Shown: positions 55,457-61,173 of the stretch, in pieces
How the letters are laid out: each line of letters begins with the position of its first letter
Numbering within the stretch: the stretch's first letter is position 1
Assembly (NCBI GenBank): GCA_965220955.1
Contig: CBDCRK010000023.1
Location: 93,403-157,402, forward strand
Reading direction: 5' to 3'
Origin: CBDCRK01 sp965220955
GTDB lineage: Bacteria > Desulfobacterota > Binatia > Bin18 > CBDCRK01
Length of the DNA stretch: 64,000 nucleotides
Made by a program: the position numbers and the translations under genes
Notes under the pieces: model-generated
The model's input: only the letters and a program-made list of their open reading frames with translations
The model's database searches: none
Told to the model about the DNA's origin: nothing

Positions 55457-55525
55457 CACTCCCCCCTTGAGGGGGAGTCGGCGAAACAAGGGCGTAGCCC
55501 GCAGGTGAGCCGGTGGGGGGAGTCC
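55457..55525. repeat. CCCTC/GAGGG palindromic repeat between hsdR and hsdM
   Basis: CACTCCCCCCTTGAGGGGGAG, then GGGCGTAGCCCGCAGGTGAG and CCGGTGGGGGGAGT. Outer arms ACTCCCCCC and GGGGGGAGT pair over about 55 bases. It lies in the 158-base gap before hsdM. Confidence 0.65.
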
Positions 55526-55570
55526 ATCGGCACGCAAACAATGCGATCAGACAAGGAAATGCTGTAGCCC

Positions 55571-57028
55571 ATGTCCGTCCGCACCCTGGTCAAATCCATC
55601 CAGAACATTATGCGCCAGGACACCGGCGTGGACGGTGACGCCCAGCGCATCAGCCAGTTGTGCTGGATGTTCTTCCTCAAGATCATCGACGATCAGGACC
55701 AGGAACTGGAATTGATGAAAGCAGGCTATATGTCACCGATCCCGGAGCGGTTCCGGTGGCGCGCCTGGGCCGCGGACCCCGAGGGCGTCACCGGCGAGGA
55801 ACTGCTGGCGTTTATTAACAACGCGCTGTTTCCCGCGCTGAAGAATCTTCAGACAACCGGCCGGTCCGATAACCGCCGCCGCGTGGTACGGGACGTGTTC
55901 GAGGACGCCTACAACTACATGAAATCCGGCCAGTTGATGCGCCAGGTAGTCAACAAGATCAACGACATCGATTTCAACAACCTGACCGAACGCCAGCATT
56001 TCGGCGACATCTACGAACAGATTTTGAACGACCTGCAATCCGCGGGCAACGCCGGCGAGTACTACACGCCGCGCGCGGTCACCGCCTTCATGGCCGACCG
56101 CATCGATCCCAAGCCCGGCGAAACTCTCTTTGACCCGGCCTGCGGCACGGGCGGGTTCCTGACCTGTTCGCTGCGCCACATGCGCGACCGCTATGTCAAG
56201 CGGCCCAAGGACGAGCGGACCCTGCAGGCCGCCCTTCGCGCCGTCGAGAAAAAGCAGCTTCCGCACATGCTCTGCGTCACCAACATGCTCCTGCACGGCA
56301 TCGAAGACCCAAGCTTCGTCCGCCACAACAACACCCTAGCGCGGCCCTACATTGGCTGGGAACAGAAGGACCGGGTAGACATTGTTCTCACCAACCCGCC
56401 CTTTGGCGGCAAAGAGGAAGACGGCATCGAGAGCAACTTTCCCCAGCATTTCCGCACCAAGGAAACCGCGGACCTGTTCCTTGCCCTGATCGTCCGGCTG
56501 TTGAAGCCGGGCGGACGCGCCGCCGTGGTGCTGCCCGACGGCTCGCTGTTCGGCGAGGGCGTCAAGACCCGGCTCAAGGAACACCTGATGGAGGAGTGCA
56601 ACCTCCACACCATTGTCCGCCTGCCCAACTCCGTGTTCCGCCCCTACGCCTCCATTGGCACCAACCTGCTGTTCTTCGAGAAGGGCGAGCCAACCAGGGA
56701 TATCTGGTTCTACGAACATCTTGTGCCCGAGGGCCAGAAAGCCTATTCCATGACCAAGCCGATCCGGCTGGAGCATCTGCAAGGCTGCATTGACTGGTGG
56801 GGTGGAGCAGACCGCAAGGGCCGCAAAGAGACCGAACGCGCCTGGAAGGTGACGGCTGAAGAAGTGAAAGCGCGCGGCTACAACCTGGACATCAAGAACC
56901 CGCACACGGACGAAGACGACCCTGGCGATCCGCAAGAACTTTTGGCCAAGCTAGCCGCAACCGAGGCTGAGGTCACGGACTTGCGCGACCAGTTGAAGGC
57001 GATATTGGCCGAGGCGCTGCTGCAATAA
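55571..57028 (+). CDS. hsdM: type I restriction-modification DNA methyltransferase subunit
   Basis: The 485-aa protein has an N-terminal HsdM domain (VKSIQNIMRQDTGVDGDAQRISQLCWMFFLK), GNAGEYYTPRAVTAFMADRIDPKPGETLFDPACGTGGFL (SAM motif I) and the catalytic NPPFGGKEEDG. It is an N6-adenine methyltransferase needing HsdS for specificity. The C-terminus ends with a coiled region PGDPQELLAKLAATEAEVTDLRDQLKAILAEALLQ. Part of the DNA encoding this tail is repeated at 58431-58486, on the far side of the toxin-antitoxin block. Confidence 0.95.
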   Translation: MSVRTLVKSIQNIMRQDTGVDGDAQRISQLCWMFFLKIIDDQDQELELMKAGYMSPIPERFRWRAWAADPEGVTGEELLAFINNALFPALKNLQTTGRSDNRRRVVRDVFEDAYNYMKSGQLMRQVVNKINDIDFNNLTERQHFGDIYEQILNDLQSAGNAGEYYTPRAVTAFMADRIDPKPGETLFDPACGTGGFLTCSLRHMRDRYVKRPKDERTLQAALRAVEKKQLPHMLCVTNMLLHGIEDPSFVRHNNTLARPYIGWEQKDRVDIVLTNPPFGGKEEDGIESNFPQHFRTKETADLFLALIVRLLKPGGRAAVVLPDGSLFGEGVKTRLKEHLMEECNLHTIVRLPNSVFRPYASIGTNLLFFEKGEPTRDIWFYEHLVPEGQKAYSMTKPIRLEHLQGCIDWWGGADRKGRKETERAWKVTAEEVKARGYNLDIKNPHTDEDDPGDPQELLAKLAATEAEVTDLRDQLKAILAEALLQ

Positions 57029-57039
57029 AGGCCGCTGGG

Positions 57040-57060
57040 ATGAACGCTGAAAAGTTGCGT
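57040..57060 (+). pseudogene. remnant of an hsdS start codon region after hsdM
   Basis: ATGAACGCTGAAAAGTTGCG encodes MNAEKLR and lies 11 bases after the hsdM stop, where hsdS should begin. The broken hsdS at 58587 starts with the matching ATGAACGCCGAACAACTG (MNAEQL). After about seven codons the similarity ends and the frame closes at 57102. Confidence 0.5.
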
Positions 57061-57071
57061 ATCCTCCAACC

Positions 57072-57155
57072 GCTTCCAAGGTTGTTGGCACTCAGCTTGT
57101 AGGGCTCCATGAAATCCTCACGGAGAGTCACGCCCGGATGTATAGGTCCGATCAT
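57072..57155 (-). pseudogene. HigA-type antitoxin remnant (N-terminal part only)
   Basis: From the ATG at 57155 the minus strand reads MIGPIHPGVTLREDFMEPYKLSANNLG, the standard HigA start (HPG..L.E.F..P..LS...L). Similarity ends after about 27 codons. The rest of the helix-turn-helix is lost where the sequence joins hsdM-proximal DNA. Confidence 0.7.
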
Positions 57156-57222
57156 CGGTGGTAGTCCGTTATCTCTGCATCTGTAATACGGTATCCGTAT
57201 AAGTCAAGAATACCGCTCTGAC
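57152..57222 (-). pseudogene. HigB-type toxin remnant (C-terminal part only)
   Basis: Just upstream of the HigA remnant, the same strand reads LYGYRITDAEITDYHR and stops with TGA overlapping the HigA ATG. This matches the HigB C-terminus (typically DAYDVEIVDYH). The N-terminal two thirds are missing. The gene order higB-higA with a 4-base overlap is typical. Confidence 0.65.
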
Positions 57223-57346
57223 ACCCCGTCTGTGTCGTTCGGGAATATTCATGATAAGAGGATGAGGACATGCCTGAAAATGGAGAGTCGTGTCTCATAT
57301 TGCAATCTCCCGTTTCAGCCCCCTTTCTCGCTTTTCTCTTGGGCCT

Positions 57347-57546
57347 CCCTCTCCCCTCCTCGGAGGGGTGCCGCGGAGCGGCGGGGTGGGTCCACGCGCG
57401 ACCTGCCGCTCCACGACACCCGGTCCGCAGAAAGGAGCAGGGGACATCGCCTCTGCTGTCAGGGAGTTCCCTCACTGGACAGGGAATCCGAGACGACAGG
57501 CCCCAACCCACCCCGGCCTACGGCCACCCCTCCCGAGAGGGGAAAA
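57347..57546. repeat. 200-base element bounded by GC-rich inverted repeats
   Basis: The left arm (57347-57392) runs from CCCTCTCCCCTCCTCGGAGG to CGGCGGGGTGGGT. The right arm (57500-57546) reads ACCCACCCCGGCCTACGGCC then ACCCCTCCCGAGAGGGG. The arms pair with each other and each is internally palindromic. The spacer has no coding frame I can support. Confidence 0.6.
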
Positions 57547-57652
57547 GAGAACAGGCCCTCGCCTACCCTGTCGTTTACCATCGCATTGGAACACCTCCGG
57601 CTCATCCGACCTACGGAACGAGTTTGACGCCTACGGCTATTTCCCATAAATT

Positions 57653-57667
57653 TGACTAATCTAGTCA
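57653..57667. promoter_or_regulatory. perfect palindrome, likely operator of the toxin-antitoxin genes
   Basis: TGACTAATCTAGTCA: TGACTA and TAGTCA around a 3-base centre, 15 bases before the antitoxin start. Phd/YefM-type antitoxins repress their own operons by binding such palindromes. Confidence 0.6.
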
Positions 57668-57682
57668 TAAGGGGAGGCTCCT

Positions 57683-57979
57683 TTGAATAAATCTCGTCAA
57701 GCCAGGCAGGTCAGCCCGACGCCGACCCCCGGCTGGAAGTTGGGAGAGGCTAAGGCAAAGTTCAGTGAACTCGTTCGCCTTGCCACGTCCGGGCAGCCGC
57801 AACGGGTCACGGTTCACGGGAAGGACGCCGTGGTCATTGTTGCGGCAGAGACATTCGAAGCCCTCCAGGCACGGGAGCAATCAAGCAGCTTACACGAACT
57901 CCTGTCCCAATCTCCTCTGAGCCGTATCACGTTCGGTGGAGACGGTGTTCGGAGCCCAGTCCGTGAGGTTGAGTTGTGA
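57683..57979 (+). CDS. Phd/YefM-type antitoxin
   Basis: The 98-aa protein has PGWKLGEAKAKFSELVRLATSGQPQRVTVHGKDAVVIVAAETFEAL, the Phd/YefM fold with its A+F..L...A..G....T..G...VV.V sequence, and a flexible C-terminus that would wrap the toxin. GGGGAGG precedes a TTG start. Its end overlaps the PIN-domain gene by four bases (GTGA), a standard antitoxin-toxin pair. Confidence 0.9.
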   Translation: MNKSRQARQVSPTPTPGWKLGEAKAKFSELVRLATSGQPQRVTVHGKDAVVIVAAETFEALQAREQSSSLHELLSQSPLSRITFGGDGVRSPVREVEL

Positions 57980-58401
57980 CGGGGTGGCTACTCGATACCA
58001 ATGTGGTCTCCGAACTCCGAAAGAAGCGGCCCGATGATCATGTAAAAGCGTGGTCGGACGCGCAGGCCGCAGACAGCCTATTCCTCAGCAGCGTCACGCT
58101 GGCCGAGATTCGATATGGCATCGAAAGACAGCCTGACCCCAAGTTTCGCAATGAGCTGACAGTGTGGCTCGACCACCGGCTGCGGCCGTGGTTTGCCGGG
58201 CGTATTCTGCCTGTGGATGAGGATGTGATCCTGGAATGGCGTCGGATGGTGGCACGGGGTCGAGAAAATTCGCTCACTTTCAGCCAGCCTGACCTCTTCA
58301 TTGCGGCCACCGCGTATGTGCATTCTCTCGTTGTGTGCACCCGAAACGAGGACGACTTGCGCAAAACAGGCGTCTCGGTCTTCAATCCGTGGGTGGGATG
58401 A
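57976..58401 (+). CDS. PIN-domain toxin (VapC/FitB type)
   Basis: The 141-aa PIN ribonuclease has WLLDTNVVSELRKKRPDDHV (first Asp), SSVTLAEIRYGI (Glu), and LTFSQPDLFIAATAYVHSLVVCTRNEDDL (two further acidic residues; D of QPDLFIAATA and the D of NEDD). The pattern is that of FitB-like VapC toxins, which cut RNA when freed from the antitoxin. It starts with GTG overlapping the antitoxin stop. The pair sits between hsdM and hsdS and could stabilise the island. Confidence 0.92.
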   Translation: MTGWLLDTNVVSELRKKRPDDHVKAWSDAQAADSLFLSSVTLAEIRYGIERQPDPKFRNELTVWLDHRLRPWFAGRILPVDEDVILEWRRMVARGRENSLTFSQPDLFIAATAYVHSLVVCTRNEDDLRKTGVSVFNPWVG

Positions 58402-58430
58402 TTGCCAATTGGCTCCATCGAAGCATCCAG

Positions 58431-58486
58431 GAAGACGACCTTGGTGACCCCAAAGAACTGCTGGCCAAGCTCAGGCCGCAACCGGG
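58431..58486 (+). repeat. partial duplicate of the hsdM 3' end
   Basis: GAAGACGACCTTGGTGACCC and what follows match hsdM 56912-56966 at roughly four of five bases and encode EDDLGDPKELLAKL, against EDDPGDPQELLAKL in HsdM. It lies just after the toxin gene. Confidence 0.75.
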
Positions 58487-58514
58487 CAACCACAGGGGGT
58501 TGCCTCTCCATCTT

Positions 58515-58577
58515 CCATTCCCTCTCCCCTGGAGGGAGAGGGCGCCTGCCCGCAGGGCAGGCGGGTGAGGGGGGAAT
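58515..58577. repeat. CCCTCTCCC palindromic repeat before hsdS
   Basis: ATTCCCTCTCCCCTGGAGGG continues through AGAGGGCGCCTGCCCGCAGG to GCGGGTGAGGGGGGAAT. CCCTCTCCCC pairs with GGAGGGAGAGGG, GCCTGCCC pairs with GGGCAGGC, and ATTCCC pairs with GGGAAT at the ends. It ends 10 bases before the hsdS start. Confidence 0.75.
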
Positions 58578-58691
58578 GCAAATTCAATGAACGCCGAACA
58601 ACTGCTCACGCACTTCGACCGCATTCGAGCCAACGCGCCGGACGCCATTCCGCGTTTACGCCGGTTTATTCTTGACTTGGCCGTACGCGGT

Positions 58692-58752
58692 AAGCTGGTC
58701 GAGCAGGACCCGAACGATGAACCGGCGTCGGAGTTGTTGAAGCGGATTGCGG
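58692..58752 (+). repeat. direct repeat within hsdS, copy 1
   Basis: GTAAGCTGGTCGAGCAGGAC and the next 40 bases recur almost identically at about 59537-59602. They encode KLVEQDPNDEPASELLKRIAA before each recognition domain and could allow domain exchange by recombination. Confidence 0.8.
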
Positions 58753-59536
58753 CAACCAAAGGGCGGTCGCGATGTAGAATTGAAAGCGAATCAGAGCCTT
58801 ACGGACTTCCTACGCCTTGGAAATGGGCCGCACTCGACGAGTTGATTACAACCGGTCCACAGAATGGTATTTCGCCAAAACCTACCACACGAACGGATGC
58901 ACCAAAGGCTATAACATTGACCGCTACGACAAGTGGCACATTCAAGCCAGATAACTTCAAGCACGTCGAAGCCAATATACCCGATGAGTCAGAATTTTGG
59001 TTGCGCGATGGGGACCTGATTTTCCAAAGAGGGAACACGCGGGAATACGTCGGTATCGCGGCGATTTACGAAGGCCCGTCGAAAACTTTTCTGTTCCCCG
59101 ATCTGATCATGAAGGTGAGGATATCCTCCCTAATCAGTCTTCGGTTCGTCCATCTGGCTGCTGTCTCGCCCCCTGCACGCGCCTATTTTTCCGACAACGC
59201 GTCGGGTGCTCAAGCGACAATGCCGAAGATTAATCAGACAACTCTTGTATTCACTTCCTAATCCCCCTCCCACCCCTTCGCCGAACAACACCGCATCGTT
59301 GCCAAGGTCGATGAACTGATGGCCCTCTGCGACCGGCTGGAAACAGCGCGGAAGGAGCGGGAAACAACGCGCAACCGACTGGCAGCGGCAAGCCTAGCCC
59401 GCCTCAACGCGCCCGACCCCGACCCGGTGGTATTTCAGGGCCACGCGGCTTTTGCTCTCAACAACCTCACCCCGCTTACCACGCGCCCCGACCAGATCAA
59501 GGCGCTACGCCAAACCATCCTAAACCTCGCCGTGCG

Positions 59537-59602
59537 GGGGAAGCTCGTTGAGCAGGACCCGAACGACGAACCGGCGTCGGAGTTGTTGAAGCGGATTGCG
59601 GC
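59537..59602 (+). repeat. direct repeat within hsdS, copy 2
   Basis: GGGAAGCTCGTTGAGCAGGA and the following bases match copy 1 with only a few differences. Confidence 0.8.
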
Positions 59603-60397
59603 GGAGAAGACGCGGATGGTGGAAGCCGGGGAGATCGGAGAGCCAAAATCCCTTCTGCCACTGTTTGAGTCTGATTTGAGCTTCGACCCTCCATCCGATT
59701 GGAAGTGGACTCGCCTGGGCACGCTCGTCTTAGACTCGGAATCGGGGTGGAGCCCGCAAACGGAAAATCATGCCCGCGAGGGAAATGCATGGGGTATTCT
59801 GAAAGTGAGTGCCGTATCTTGGAGTCACTTCGACCCGACAGCGAATAAACAGGTCTTGCCAGGAACCGAACCACGGTTGCAAGCACAGGTCCACAAGGGC
59901 GACTTTCTGATTTCCCGAGCCAACACAGCAGAACTGGTTGCGCGGGCGGTTCTGGTGCAGGATGAACCACGCAATTTGATGATGAGCGACAAGATCGTTC
60001 GCCTTCGTCTCAGCGCTCTCTGCGATCACAATTATGTTTTGCTGGTTAACAACATCTCAGACTTCGCGCGCAGCTACTATACAGCCAACGCGACAGGTAC
60101 TAGTCCTTCAATGAAGAACGTTTCGCGGAAAGTCATTCTTGACCTCCCATTCCCCCTCCCGCCCCTCGCCGAACAACACCGCATCGTCGCCAAGGTTGAT
60201 AAACTGGTGGTCGCTGTGTGACCGGTTGGAGGCAAGCCTTGCTACGGGCGACGAGACACGCGGGCGGCTAGTGGAGGCTTTGCTGTTCGATGCCCTAAAG
60301 GCAGGCGCGGGTCACCGAGAATTAGCGTATTCAAGATAAGTTACCCAAAGCTATCTGAATACAATTGCATTTCATCCCGCCTCTCCTACGACCCCGT

Positions 60398-61173
60398 TCA
60401 ATGCCCCAGCCTCTTCCTGATTTCCACTTCTGTGTCTTCCCTCTTGGCATCTCGGTCATAGCCGGCCGCGATACTTTCAAGGACGCTGCTGACATAGGGA
60501 TAGTCGAAGGCGCGTTGCTTTGCCCAACTCCGGTACTTTTGCGGCCAGCTCGCGTTCCTGCCCGCCACCCTCGTTTATTCCGTGCGAATGGACCCGCCCC
60601 GCCCTTTAGAAAACACCAATATTGAAGCCTATGTTGATGTGCTCGGAACCAATGCGTTCCATCGCCTCGCAGACCGGAAGGCACGGCCAGCCGCCATCCT
60701 CTTCGGCAGGGGCCTTGGAGAGAAGTTCACCGATCTCTTTCATCACCGCCCTCGACACGGTCGTGTTCAGCGCAAAGTCGCCGCACCTTGGTCATCCAGT
60801 CTAACAGCGTTTCGGCATCGACCTTGCCGTCCGGCCCGGTGCCCGGAATACGCCTGATTCGATCAAGAAGACGATAGGCGCTGCGGAGGCCAGACCAGCG
60901 CGTCGCTCGGGGTCTTCAATTCGCCAGTCGGGCGGGTCCTGCCCGTCGTCGTCTACGTTTGTACACAAGAACCAGCGCTTGAACGAAGATGAGCCGGGGA
61001 CTCGGAAATCTGCCGCTCCAGATTGGGGATGCCATGTTCGCTATGGTCAAGGGCCATCTATAAACATGAACTCAAGTCGCGCCATCTCGTCTAGGCTGAC
61101 GCCGGTGCGTCCGTCGAGCGAATCCAGCGCTTCCGAAATGTAGCAAGGATCGAGTCTGTACCAATCCACAGGC
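60398..61173 (-). pseudogene. frameshifted 3' part of the large nuclease-like protein
   Basis: Protein-like sequence continues past the stop of the upstream frame in a patchwork of frames on the minus strand: EPVDWYRLDPCYISEALDSL, then ALDHSEHGIPNLERQISESP, DGQDPPDWRIEDPERRAGLA, YRLLDRIRRIPGTGPDGKVD, IGELLSKAPAEEDGGWPCLP, and finally YRSWAKQRAFDYPYVSSVL to a stop at 60398. At least five frame changes are needed. The order and the absence of gaps show one former C-terminal region of about 255 residues. Confidence 0.7.

Larger units (their letters stand above)
57029..57652. other. 624-base gap with gene remnants and an inverted repeat
   Basis: No complete gene. It holds the hsdS-start remnant, a HigA/HigB remnant on the minus strand and a 200-base inverted repeat; the last 100 bases lead into the antitoxin operator. 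Confidence 0.6.
58587..60339 (+). pseudogene. hsdS: type I restriction specificity subunit, broken by a stop and a frameshift
   Basis: Two target-recognition domains are visible, each after a conserved helix (FILDLAVRGKLVEQDPNDEP, ILNLAVRGKLVEQDPNDEP) and each followed by LPPLAEQHRIVAKVD. The first ends at a TAA (59259-59261) exactly where the text should read IPLPPFAEQHRIV; the same frame goes on after it with FAEQHRIVAKVDELMALCDRLETARKERE. Near 60213 one extra T turns LVALCDRLEAS into LVVAV and a stop, while the neighbouring frame continues CDRLEASLATGDETRGRLVEALLFDAL to 60339. Without a working HsdS, HsdM and HsdR have no specificity. A 224-aa half (58587-59261) and a 300-aa half (59319-60221) could still be made. 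Confidence 0.88.

Noticed and set aside
55733..56935. Two minus-strand frames of nearly 200 codons within hsdM
   Set aside because: Shadows of a GC-rich gene with clear methyltransferase motifs on the plus strand.
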